Shown in pieces: positions 33,488 to 44,472 of a stretch of DNA of 64,000 nucleotides; within the stretch, counting starts at the first letter, position 1; every line of letters begins with the position of its first letter. The position numbers were made by a program, and so were the translations under genes. Origin of the DNA: Tetrapyrgos nigripes. Its lineage: Eukaryota > Basidiomycota > Agaricomycetes > Agaricales > Campanellaceae. The notes under the pieces are model-generated. The model was not told the DNA's origin. It saw only the letters and a list, made by a program, of their open reading frames with translations, and did not search any database. The stretch is from positions 496,001 through 560,000 of the forward strand of contig JAACJM010000032.1 in assembly GCA_013368315.1 (NCBI GenBank), written 5' to 3'.

Positions 33488-33524
33488 AGTTATGTGTTAC
33501 GCATTGTGCATATAGTTGTGCATA

Positions 33525-33549
33525 CAGTGATTCATGGGTCCCTGAAACA
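33525..33549 (+). repeat. Left terminal inverted repeat of the pogo element
   Basis: Perfect complement of 37138-37162. Preceded by TA. Confidence 0.9.
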
Positions 33550-33959
33550 CGCGGGTCCTTGAAACAAATGACCCGGAAGACACTTCATACCGCAAAATCC
33601 TTCTCGGACTTTCGTTTACCCAAAGGACAGTGAACTTAGTTGTATTTCGAGCAAACCTCCGAGTGTCTTAGCTACACTAAAAATGTACCAGATATGTCAG
33701 AGTACTTATGTACATTGAGATGTCACCAAAAGTCAATGAAATTACATTAAAAAAGAACTGTATCTTGATTATAGAACTATATACATGCTGTCTAACTCCT
33801 CAAAAGATGCGAAAACATTGTGCAAAGCAGGGATATCAGACAGAAGCTGAAGACGACGATGAGGAGATGTCACATCACGCCATCCAAATGGGGTCACCAA
33901 TCGGCAAAGAGTATTGGACACGTTGCACAACGACGCGCAGTAAATGAGCTTCCTCTAGT

Positions 33960-36297
33960 ATGGTCGGAAAAGCCGTGTCCCAGGCCGTAAAGGATCAAAT
34001 AGCCTCAAAAGAAGAAGATGAACTGAAGAAGGTCGCTGCTGAGAGATATCAGGAGGAGAAGAAACAGGTTAGCGAGGAAGGAGGGCGTGCACCAAGTCTC
34101 AGAAAAATTTGCCAGCTGGTTTCAAACAAACACTTTGCAGTCACGAAACGTCGGGTTCTGCTGAGCCATGTCACAGTATCACGTCTGGTGAAGGGTGGTC
34201 AGACAATTCGGGACTTCAACTTAACCAAATGCTGGCTTACCGAGGAAGAAGAAACAATCGTTGTCGACGGTGCTCTGGAGCTTGCGAGACGAGGCTTTCC
34301 ATTGAGCCCATGTCACTTGAAGGAGAATGCGGAGTATGTTGCAAAGAAGAGAATGGGATCGTTGTTTCCAGAGGACGGCTTTGGCAAGGATTGGGCAACA
34401 AGATTTATCAACAAGAACCACACCTGACTAGGAAGGTACTGGTCACGTCCTTTGGACTCGAAAAGAGGCCGCACAGTGAACCTGTATACCAAGGAAGAGT
34501 TCTACACTCTACTGAAGGATGTGTTGGAGAAGTATGACATACCTCCAGAGTTGATATATGGAGCTGATGAGACGGGTATTCAGCCTGGCATTGGACAAAA
34601 GGAATATGTATTGGGACCTAAGGGAGCCTCTATTCAGCACCAGCAGCGGAGTGGGGATAGAGAGAACATCACCTTGTTTCCTACTATCTGTGCTGATGGT
34701 TCTTCTCTTGCGACAACAATCATCTTCAAGGGCGAGGCATTCTCGAGCAAATGGGGGACCCAGGAAAATCCTCTGGATGCACGGTGCGTGTATAATCATA
34801 TCTGTCAAACAACAAGGCTGATAGAAGGGCTGTTAGTATGTCGCACTCCAAAAAAGGATACATAGAAGGGGAGATTAGCATAGAGTGGATCCGAGACTTC
34901 GACAAACAGACAAATGCAAAGGCAGCAGGACATGCTCGCCTTCTGCTAGTGGATGGGCACAGCACACACTTCACGTATGGGTTCCTGAGATATGCAAGAG
35001 AGCATGGAATACACATACTTTGTTACCCATCCCATGCCACTCATGTCTTCCAGGGCCTTGACGTTGTCATCTTCGGTCCACTCAAAGCATATTGGAGTAG
35101 GGAATGAGACAAGTTTGAATGACAGGGTCAGGTCGTAACAAAGGGAAACTTTATCTCTGTTTTGGCTCCAGCATACTATGAAGCATTCACACCTGGGAAC
35201 ATCAAATCAGCATTTCGAAAAACTGGGGTTGTCCCCTACAACCCAGACACTATATCCCTTGCAGCATTGGCACCTAGTCTCGAGACTTCTTCTTCTTCAC
35301 AGCAAATCCTCCCTCTCCGACTATCCACTTCTGCCCGTCATGTGGTCAACCTCATTGAAGAGGGTGCCACCCAGCACATAGGAGAAGGACTACAAGCTAT
35401 CACGGACTCACCATATACCACACCCTCTACATCAACTCGTGTTGTGAGAACAGTAAATGGTCTCGCTTCCAGCTCAGCATCCTTCCTTGTTTCGCCTCTC
35501 AACTTCCACCTCTCGTAACAACCTTTATATCTCCACGAAAATGAAAAGAGGAGCCAAGGACTGCACGAGAGGCAGAGCTCCAAGCGGCTGTACAAGATCT
35601 TGAGAACGGCTATGATACCCAGAAGACTGTGATTATTGGGTTACAAGCTCAGTCGGTGCTTCGGGACATACATGCGACACGGTTACGTTGGCAGCTAGAG
35701 ACAAAGGAGGAAAAGGCCGTGTCAAAGAAGACCAAACAGATCAATGCAGATGGGAAACCAAAGCTACTCACCAGTGACGATGTTTTCGGGAGAGTGGAGG
35801 CAATGGAGAAAGAACGACTGGCAGACGAGGAGGCTGAAAAGATGAAAAAAGATGGATTGGGTCTCTATAAGCAGGCTGTGGCGAGATGGGAGGTAATGGA
35901 CAAGGAGAGAAGGAGGAAAAATGAGGTGATTTTAATGGCATACGAAAAAGAGGAAACACGTTGGCAACAGGAGAATACAGATGCCTGATATGAGCATAGA
36001 AAACCTCGATGGAAGAAGCCCCAGAAACCAACTGCCGGAAAAGGTCTGGAGCGTGCTATTCCCAAACCTAAAAGATCGGACTACATAGCCACCAAGTCCC
36101 GTAAACGGAACATGACTGCAACTGTAGGCCAAGACGACGCCAACTCAAATACTGTGGTACAAATAACTGGAGACCGAGAGCGAGAGCACGTTGAAGATGA
36201 TGAGGGTACGGAAGGAAGTGACGCTGATATCAATGGGTATGGCAGCGGCAGTGACAGGAATTCTGATGGGACCATGTCAGACAGCGACGTTGAGTGA
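33960..36297 (+). pseudogene. Pogo-type DDE transposase with five in-frame TGA codons and one frameshift
   Basis: Order of domains: N-terminal CENP-B-like helix-turn-helix region (GGRAPSLRKICQLVS, then HVTVSRLVKGGQTI, LTEEEETIVV, FPLSPCHLKENAEYV), then the DDE core: IYGADETGIQPG (first Asp), ARLLLVDGHSTHFT (second Asp), THVFQGLDVVIFGPLKAYW (third Asp). A 53-nt intron 34784-34836 splices cleanly (NPLDAR to MSHSKKGYIEGE). The C-terminal part is coiled and basic (ERRRKNEVILMAYEKEETRW, RKPRWKKPQKP), then an acidic tail. In-frame TGA codons lie at 34425-34427, 35105-35107, 35120-35122, 35542-35544 and 35986-35988. A 1-nt shift lies between about 35480 and 35530. All three catalytic Asp remain. The copy cannot make a full protein. 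Confidence 0.9.
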
Positions 36298-36842
36298 TTG
36301 GACACCATAAATAGAGTGTTATTCAACGCCATCTGCTGTACAAAAGTGTAGTCAGTACTGCCCCTATCCCTATTTGCAATCTCATCAATGACAAGCTCTA
36401 CCAATTCCAACGCTTCCTGAACATTCTCAACGCACTTTCCAAGTTCTTGAAGTGTCAGGTGTGGTGGTTCACAGTGATATTTGTTAACCAAAGCATCAAA
36501 AAGATTTCCTGCTGCGAGTTGAAGCATATCACCTGTTCTTTCAAGTCTTTGTTGTGAATAGGGGCAAGAACCAATGAAAGTCTGCTTATGCCAGACCAGG
36601 TCATCTTTGATGTCTGATGTGCCTGAATCATGTTAGTTAGAATTGGAGCTTGAGGCATTGAAATATTTACTGGGTTCGTTGAGAAGGTAAGCATGTTCTG
36701 GGTCTGGACTCTCCTCCTTTGCACCAGAGCTTTCAGCTATAATCTCAGGTGCAGAATAACTGGACCCAAGTTCTGATGAGTTCCAGACCTGTTTGCGCAC
36801 TGGGCTACCTTCGGGATTGGCACTGCTAGCACGTTTGGACAT
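36081..36842 (-). CDS. Second gene of the pogo element, antisense and convergent, unknown function
   Basis: Two exons: 36842-36671 and 36622-36081. The intron 36670-36623 has a good donor (GTAAAT), CTAAC branch and CAG acceptor, and joins in phase to give 237 aa. Exon 1 is Ser/Glu-rich (MSKRASSANPEGSPVRKQVW start, then SYSAPEIIAESSGAKEESPD). Exon 2 carries a helical stretch (MLQLAAGNLFDALVNKYHCE, LTLQELGKCVENVQEALELV, ELVIDEIANRD). The last about 70 codons are antisense to the acidic tail of the transposase, so the two genes overlap tail to tail by 217 bp. Unlike the transposase, it has no premature stop. It matches no family I know, and lies wholly inside the TIRs. Confidence 0.6.
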
Positions 36843-37137
36843 GGATGAGATCGATGAGTCCTCAAGGCCTCAATTGCAAGACACGCTTAGATCTCTTCAG
36901 CTAATCCGGAGCAATGCCTCTAAATGGGAATCACACTGATGTGACTCTTGTTTCAAGGACTGAAGCAAGGCCAATAACGAGTTTTCGGGACTGATTAGCT
37001 TTTTTGCAGGCCTTTCCCCTCCTCCTAAATCAAAAGATTTGAAAGTCTTCATTAATAAGTAAATACTGTTCTGTCTATCTACTTTTTATGGGTGGTGGGA
37101 CAGAACTCATTCAATCCGAGGCTAGTTTTTGTTTCGT

Positions 37138-37162
37138 TGTTTCAGGGACCCATGAATCACTG
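37138..37162 (-). repeat. Right terminal inverted repeat of the pogo element
   Basis: Perfect complement of 33525-33549. Followed by TA. Confidence 0.9.
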
Positions 37163-40100
37163 TATAGTATACTGGCAGTGATTTTTTGGCTACAAAAATG
37201 TTACAGATGCAGTTCAGAAGCCTCTGTTATGCATTACAAAGATAAAAATTGACCTAGTTCAGAGGGCCATGTTAGTTGAAATTGTACAGTATTGTTATTA
37301 CTTATGCCAACTTTTGTTGACTTCTCTCCAATGTTCTATGGTGGCAACAGCTCAAGTCCAATGTCCAATCCCAAGAGTAAGTATCACCATGAGTTCATAT
37401 GTATTGATCTGCAGTCCTATTTGTAAAACAGTGTGGTATCATACTATTCCAATTGCTGGGTCAAAATAAGTTACCTGCCAGTGAGGCATGGCAAATCTTT
37501 CAATGAAGTCCAGACTTGGCATTGCCATCTTCCTCTCTCTCTATCTGAAGGTACCTCATAGATGCATGTGTGAACAGCCCGAATGCAGGTACTACTGACT
37601 ATCCAATTATGACCAGTGGCTCAGTGATCCTCCTCAAAGACTTGTTACTTATTGAGAATCTACATAGTACATTATCTGACTGTCAAAGGCACTCTGAAGT
37701 TTTTCTGTCAGTTGGAAGCGACTTGAGCATTCTAGGTGCATGATGCACTTCTAAACACATTCAAGAACTTACCTGTGTGCTTCAGGTGTTTTCAAACATA
37801 CTTGAAATTATCCTGCGGGATTAAAAGGTAGGTTCTCATTTCCATCATCATGAAAGCTGAATGAGCTCTCTATCTCTCATGGACTTGTCTGCAGAATTAT
37901 CCGGTTTGGAGGGCTTGGGATTCAGGGTTGATCTGTTGCCACAATCTGGCCACAATAAAATTGTTGAGGCAATAAAGCACTGAAAAGCAGTCAATAAAAA
38001 TCTGTACATCTGGAAACAATGCTATTTATGGCTCTTGAAAATCTCTGGATGATGGAGGAGCAGCAAACTTCCAGACACTGAATTGGTAGGTTCAAGTTGC
38101 TCTTGCTTGAAAATAACTATTATGTTATGGTACGAGTAGAAGACGTACCGCTTTACATGGGAGTCCAAGACTTGAATAGTCCTATAAGGAAGTAATGGAG
38201 GCTTTTATGGAGTTTTTGAGTCAGGAGAAGTCTTGAGACAAAGGAAATACAAACAAGTGTGACGCTCTGAGGACCGTGAGAAGAATGCCCGTGGCCAGGC
38301 GATGGCGCCCTATGCACTGCCGGCGACATACTTTGTACCATACACAAACCAACGCCGTGCGTGAGCCAAGTTAGACAATGCCTACGAGTACGAGTTAGCA
38401 GGACTTTGCAAGATATTTAATTTAAATCCAACATGTGGGAACTGGCACCCTATTCGTTAACTTGGAGAAGTACGGACAGGAATTTCGAGTCTTGACAACT
38501 CTACTTAAGTAAAATTGACCAGAGAAACTCCATTTCCCGCTCTCCTCCCCTCCCGGTTGGACTCGATAAACGTTTGAAGATGGGATTTCACTATAATGAG
38601 ATAAAGATCAGTCTCCGGGGTCCGATACTGACGGAACAGTCGCTTATGAGCGAGGCCTTCCGGCTTTCCATACAATTTCAGCTGAAAATCAACGAAAATC
38701 AGCCAAATTTTCCAAGTTTGCTCCCTGGTCACATCTAAATCTTGTGATTTTCCATGTCCCAGTTGGAAAAATTTGTCACACATCACAAGGCCATTCCAAC
38801 TGATTGAAATGGTACAGTATACCCACCTGGAACAGATACTATGAGAAGGAAGAAAAGTCGCGTGAATATTTCAGTCCCATTTTGTTGTTGAAGGATTGTG
38901 GAAGTTTAGCTTTTGACGTTCAACATGGACAGATACGAATGCACTGCTCCTAACTCAAAACATTCCACCAACTTGGCTGTGTGCACATATCTTACGCCGA
39001 GAAGAACATTCGTTATGGACCTTGGATAATACCATGTACCCAAAAGACCATGCTCGCAAGGTTCCGGAAGTTACGAGGCCGAAGAATGAGGCTGAGTTGT
39101 TTACAGTGCGTTTCTGCGTGTGGCTGGGCAATTGCGTCCCCTTTGCCTGCCGCCGCTCTCTGCCTCCGGCAATTTTTCAATCCATGGTCTTCAACGGCCG
39201 TCAGCGTTTAATGTGCCCCTTTTCCGCTTCATATGACATTGAGCCTTATAATATGAGGCACCCGTGTATAGCTATTATAGCTATTCAATTTAGATAGACA
39301 ATTTTCTCAAGATTTTCTTTCTAATTTCTGTGATAGAAGCCAGTACCGTCGTACCGAGCAGTTGATAGCGCTCATTTAGCGCTTTGTGCTAAGTGTGTGT
39401 ATGAAGTCTCAGTTCACTGGACGAAGACTAGATTGTTCATTGGGGAACTAATGCTCCAAACAGGCTTGTCTTGAACGAATGCCCTCCCGCCTTCTGTTTA
39501 AGTACGTGCCTCGGCTCGGAAAGTCTCTACAAGCGGCGGCGCATAGGGGGATTACCTTGCCCTTGTAGCATTGTTTTTTTAATATAGTGACTATGTAATG
39601 CCACCCCGCCGGGTCCTGAGGGGGCCACTTGGCGTGTATCTATCTATCTATCTATCTATCTCGCCACTCACTCCCTTTCTTTTTGGGCCTCGTCATTGCC
39701 ACACGCAGCGGTGGCCCACATCCCCTTCATAAAAAAAGCCAGAGAAAACAGGAAACTGCGAGAGCTGTGCGATGGTGATAATCAAAGACGATTCAGACTG
39801 ATTGATTTCGGGAGGTCAAGATGGATGTGAGATTGGTCGTCTAAACATGTTGAGACGGGTGGGAAGAAACGAAGTAGGGACTTTGCAGAAGAGATTGGCA
39901 AGGTTGATCCGAAGGCACGGGATGAGTAGGATAAGGAGAGGTTTCAGGAACGATCGAAAAGCATGACATTTGTTACGTTTTATGTTTTGTGGAAGGAGAG
40001 GCGGCGAAGGCCTAGTAGGACAGGTACAGTGTATTCAAACTCTGACAATTTCTGCTTTCCTTACAATATAGATAATGTTTTTCACTCGTATTTAATTTGT

Positions 40101-40519
40101 GCTATCCAAGGCGGATGGGGACTCCTACCATCTGTTAAGTTTAAGGCGAGTCGGAATGATCCTCGAGAAGTTATTCTTTTCTACACACGCGCGCATCTCG
40201 CTTCCACTCCTCACAAACTCCTCATCTGCTGATCTCCCTCCCCTGCCAAGGATTGGTAATCCTGTGTGACAGAACTCATTGAAGATTTGAGCCCTTGAGA
40301 GTTCGGCCTGCAGTATTTGACCCGAGTAGTTAGGTATTTTTACCTGGAAGTTCTTGGCATTAGCACCCTGGTGCTTATCGCGTATTTTTATCGATACACT
40401 GGCGCGCATAAGTAAAGCAGAATCTAAAAAAACCTGGGAACCACTGTCTGGATCCTTCAGAAGGTCAACTTCTCTGCTCATCTCTCCTATAAGCTCACTG
40501 GGCTTCCAACAAGCTTTTC
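37163..40519. other. Gene-free stretch of 3.4 kb
   Basis: Scattered short ORFs only. 37165 to about 38100 is AT-rich and featureless. A (TATC)n microsatellite lies at about 39638-39662, preceded by CACCCCGCCGGGTCCTGAGG. The right end is the promoter side of the membrane-protein gene at 40520. No repeat family could be named. Confidence 0.4.
39638..39662. repeat. (TATC)n microsatellite
   Basis: About six tandem TATC units. Confidence 0.9.
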
Positions 40520-42241
40520 ATGTCAAGTTCGAATTCTACCTCGAGTTGTGGGTTACTAAGACCCGAAGATCTTCTCCTTCTAAAGCAGAATGATCTCTCA
40601 TCTGCTCTTGAAGGTGTATTCTTTGGGATACTCATTACGCTAGCGATTGTTGGATTTTATTATCTAGGGTAAGTGCTTCTGAACTTTCCTTCGGAATCTG
40701 GTCCCGTCCTAATCATTCCTTTAAATCCAGGCGCCAAGGGCTATTCAAAATCAGCCGCCACCAGACGCCATCGCCTTCTGCCTCCAAACTCAAATTCCCG
40801 GGCCTTTCCAAATCCAAATCTACATCCACATCATCCAACATCTCAACCTCCTCAAAAGCAAAACTCATCCTCGCGCTCCTCATCCTCTTCATGACCCTCT
40901 CCTCCACCGCAGTTTTTATTTCCCATGTCCGATGGGATATGGCGGATATTTCTCGTGTCGGTGGAGGAGATGCAAATGAAGAGAAGGTGATTAACAAGTT
41001 GAATTTTGTTGCGGTTTTATTGGCAAGGGTTACTGTGAGTGTCTATCTTCAACTTGCCTGGATGTGAATAGACTCAGGCTGAATGCGTGAACTGGACTGA
41101 CTCCAGTATGTCTTGAGTGATGCCATCGTTATATGGCGCGCTTGGGCGTTGTATACCTTCGATGAGCACGGTCGGATAGTTCGGTTATTGCTTACAATTT
41201 GCATGATTGGAACATGCAGTAAGTATACCACTTTATGACTTGTTCACAAGTTCCTGAACGCGTTTAACATACTTGCCTCTACTACCGCTAGCTGGAGCAT
41301 TTGTCGACGCCGGCTTCAATCTACGAAATGCAACGAACGATGTCGATGGAAACGGTGCGGCGACAAAGTATGCGTTGTATGTTCCGTTGCTTGTTACGAA
41401 CCTCGTGGCGACATCATTGATTGGGTATAAATTTTGGTACGTTCAAGTGATAGTCCTCACTCTGATTCATTGAGATTAATACCCTGATGTGCATGGACGT
41501 CGATAGGAAATATCGCAAATTCCTAAAGCATAACAAGCTCAGGCCAGACCCCTCTGAGAGGCCCTCCGAGTCATCGGGGCCCAGCGTAGAGCAAATTCTG
41601 ATCATATTATTGGAGTCGGGAGGAGCATTCGTTGTGTTATGGGTACGTCCCTATGCATAATTTAGAGCTTTTGCCGGACATGTACCAAAACCTTTGCACT
41701 GTGCGCGCGCAGATCATATCAGCCCTGGCTGCGCTAGGACTCTTCACTGACACCGGAACAGTTGTCGTTGCGTGCATCATGCCTCATCTTTCTGTGAGCT
41801 CAGAATTTTTGTCTTGACCCTTGAGCCCATACTTACGGCCTGAGGCAGAGCATCTGTCCCATTGGAATCATCATCCTTGTTGCTTTGCATAAATCTGAAT
41901 GCGAGAATACGAGGATAGCAGGAGAGACGTATCGGTCCCACTTTGAACCAAATCGCAGCAGGATTTCTGGGAATGAATCATTGCCTCCGATGACCTTCAC
42001 TCGAGTAGCTGCAGCACGTTCACAGCCATCTAGCAATAGCATGACATCCGACTCGGATTCCTCTCCGGTCCAGATGGTTTCCATCGACAGAAGGCAGGAC
42101 GACATAAAAGCAGATTCGAGCCAGAACATGAAGTCGTTTGGATCAGCAAGTTCCGGGGATGCGTATTTTATTTCAGTGGGCAGTGTTATGGGAAGCCCGC
42201 AGACCAGCAGAGGGACTGGAGATTTAGAGGCTGGGTTGTAG
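40520..42241 (+). CDS. Fungal seven-helix membrane protein (related to the DUF6533-type genes)
   Basis: Seven exons close in phase: 40520-40668, 40731-41034, 41107-41218, 41292-41436, 41507-41642, 41713-41793 and 41849-42241, 439 aa. The start gives MSSSNSTSSCGLLRPEDLLL and helix 1 (LEGVFFGILITLAIVGFYYL), then a Ser-rich cytoplasmic loop, helices KLILALLILFMTLSSTAVFI and VLSDAIVIWRAWALY (the D-A-I-V-I-W-R-A-W motif is diagnostic), RLLLTICMIGTC, YVPLLVTNLVATSLIGYKFW, then QILIILLESGGAFVVLW and GLFTDTGTVVVACIMPHL. The tail is Ser/Met-rich. Same architecture as the genes at 8107 and 10156 but without the exact DUF6533 core. Function unknown. Confidence 0.9.
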
Positions 42242-42724
42242 TTTTGATTGGTGTAAACTTTAAGCGAATCTTGCTGTGTAATCTTATGAAGAACAGCCCA
42301 GATTTTTGTAAATGAAAAGAGCTTTGAAGTTGAATTGATTGTATATAATTCAGAGCCCGGAAGGGCAAGGTCCAATGGTAGTAGGATTCTCAGTAGGTGG
42401 TGGATTTGTGGTGGAGTTGCGACCGTACGAGTCAGAGTTCGGATTTCCCAAATAGGAATCTTCTTTCATTTTCACGTCTGAGTATGCAGCGTGCGTCAAA
42501 AAGGCCTGTATCAGCTTCTTTCATTCCTCTTTCATGCCACTTAGATCTGAATCGTTGCGGATTGAGGTGAGTCTATCTAGTATCTCTGTTGGATTGCCGT
42601 TGCCAAAATATCGCACATTAGTCACAGTTGAGAACTTGTTGAAAACTGACAGAACAGGTGGAACACGATTGTAGTGACCGCTTGAGTGGCATATCGATGA
42701 TTTGCTGAATAGACAGACGTAATG

Positions 42725-43489
42725 ATGTCTCAGAGAGAGCGTCAAGGCAGCAAGGAAATGACGGACGTCGACGTGAATGCAAAGGACAAAGATGGTTCGT
42801 TTCGTATGCTTCACGTTTACAGGAGGCTAATCTGGTCTTTTAGATGACACCATGACGGATTCTACGCGTAAAAGCCTAGAAAAGAATCTTTTGACCAGCC
42901 AAGCTCCATCTGAACGAGGTGGAACTGCCCAAAACACGTCCACTGACAAATCGACAAATGTTACACCGTCTGATGACGCGTCTCCTGGGAAGCAGACTGA
43001 AGAGACTGATAACAACGATGGTCCGTTTGTTTTTTCTTCTCTTCCTGTGCGCGTCGTACTAAACACCGCCCTCAGGTCTCGAAGCTCTCTTCAACCATGT
43101 CAAATTCAGGATTTGAGATGATCGATCTCGACGTCTTTGATCTTGAAGGAGTCGACATCTTCAAACGACCATGGCAAATCCAAGGTTTTCGGGCTCGAGA
43201 TCCCGAGATACGTGAAAGCGACATCCCTCCCGGTGCAGGCAAACGAGCTCCAAATGCTGGGCAGCTCTGGGGCGTGACAATACTGGATTTCTATCATACT
43301 CACCGGAATACCGGAAACTCGTACATTTGGGCCAAAACTTCAGGGAGTAGGATGGCGGACTATTGTAAGAAGATTGGCGATTTGGAGTTTGCAACAGAGG
43401 AGTTTTCATGGGTCGAAGAGGTAGAAGCGGACCCGCAATGGAGGAAATGGGCTGTGCTAGAACTGTATGATAGCGGTGTCAGGATTTGA
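42725..43489 (+). CDS. Hypothetical protein, possible three-exon gene
   Basis: The best-supported part is 43097-43489 (130 aa, MSNSGFEMIDLDVFDLEGVD, then IFKRPWQIQGFRARDPEIRE, GQLWGVTILDFYHTHRNTGN, FSWVEEVEADPQWRKWAVLE). Upstream at 42725 an ORF MSQRERQGSKEMTDVDVNAK with a plausible intron leads into DDTMTDSTRKSLEKNLL and NVTPSDDASPGKQTEETDNN. The last junction would need a weak donor (after 43032), so the upstream part may be a separate gene. No domain recognised. The mix of WGV, FYHTH and W residues looks like a folded domain. Confidence 0.45.
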
Positions 43490-44472
43490 ACTTGGTTCTC
43501 GTCAAAGGTGGCGATGGGGAAAGTAGAAGGGGAGAAGAGCACACGGATCTTAACGGGTAGGGTTGTCTCGCTTCTAACGCTCTTGTGTGCTTCTCATGTA
43601 TCTAATCAATCGCTTTCTTTCTCAGGAAAACCGCACCCCATTCTACTCCTGCTCTAACCCAAACCATGGCCATTCGTCCCATTTTCTACAGACGCCTACA
43701 AATTACAACAACCCGTTCCTCCTCATCTCTTTCTCGAAACTCATCGTAAATGATCCAGAAGGCTGAGGAAATTTGTTTGGCTGATCCAAAGGCATGGGAG
43801 GAGTGGGAGAAGGCGAGGATTTACGAGAAGGATGATATTTTTGGTGTTTTGGAACTGGAGAATCCGATTTGAGGAGCGGTCATAGTGGTGATGGTGGTAA
43901 TGGTGATGATGGTAGTGATTGTGGCAAGATTGTGGTAATGGCGGGCCTCTTGATGATCAGGATTAGACTCGAGCCAGTGGGCACTTTACAAGGTTTGATT
44001 GAAAGTCGACCCAAGATCACTACGCTGCCACTGTTGGTCAACTGTCATCCAAGTGTTACACGGTGCGAGTGGTTCGAGTCTATCAGGGACTTGTGCCAGT
44101 GTTGTGTGCATGTAACTTGAAGGCTACAACGCGAACGCAAATATGTAGAGATGAAAAATCTTCAGATTGCAATGTGTTCGTAGCTACAAGTTTACATCCA
44201 GTGTATCTCAGCTACTTGGTGAAACAGTGAATACCGTAGACACGCTAAGATCCAGTAAAGTAAGCGAAGTAGTGATTAGTGGTAATGATACAAAGCCTGG
44301 AGTTAGGTTGTGTTGGTATAGCAGAAAGAGGATTGTTGGAAGAGCAAATCCTCGAGGGTATGTATGTAGGAGTGTCTAGTCTCTGAGTCCAAGTCCGAAT
44401 GAGTCATGAGGATGGTGAGCAATGATATGGATATGATGAAGGGTAAGGGGGTCGGTACGAGAGCTGATCTTC
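43490..44472. other. Gene-free or unresolved stretch
   Basis: A short plus-strand ORF at about 43750-43872 (MIQKAEEICLADPKAWEEWE, ending ELENPI) has coding-like composition and could be a small gene or a 3' exon. The rest shows nothing supported and includes a GGTGATG-rich patch at about 43884-43916. Confidence 0.35.

Larger units (their letters stand above)
33525..37162 (+). mobile_element. Pogo/Tc1-type DNA transposon with perfect 25-bp TIRs and TA target site
   Basis: 3,638 bp. The first and last 25 bases (33525-33549 and 37138-37162) are perfect inverted repeats starting CAGTGATTCATGGGTCCC, and TA dinucleotides flank both ends (33523-33524 and 37163-37164), as expected for the Tc1/mariner superfamily. 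Inside are a plus-strand transposase pseudogene (33960-36297) and a convergent minus-strand gene (36842-36081). A second, non-inverted GGGTCCTTGAAACA word follows the left TIR at about 33553-33566. The element lies 37 bp after the gypsy 3' LTR. Confidence 0.92.

Noticed and set aside
29968..35988. TGA recoding (readthrough, Trp/Arg or selenocysteine) to explain many in-frame TGA codons in mobile genes
   Set aside because: Host genes in the window end at TGA (for example the monooxygenase at 51704-51706 and the amidohydrolase at 14133-14135), and the TGA sites match Arg or Trp positions expected to be lost by C-to-T or G-to-A change. Decay is simpler.
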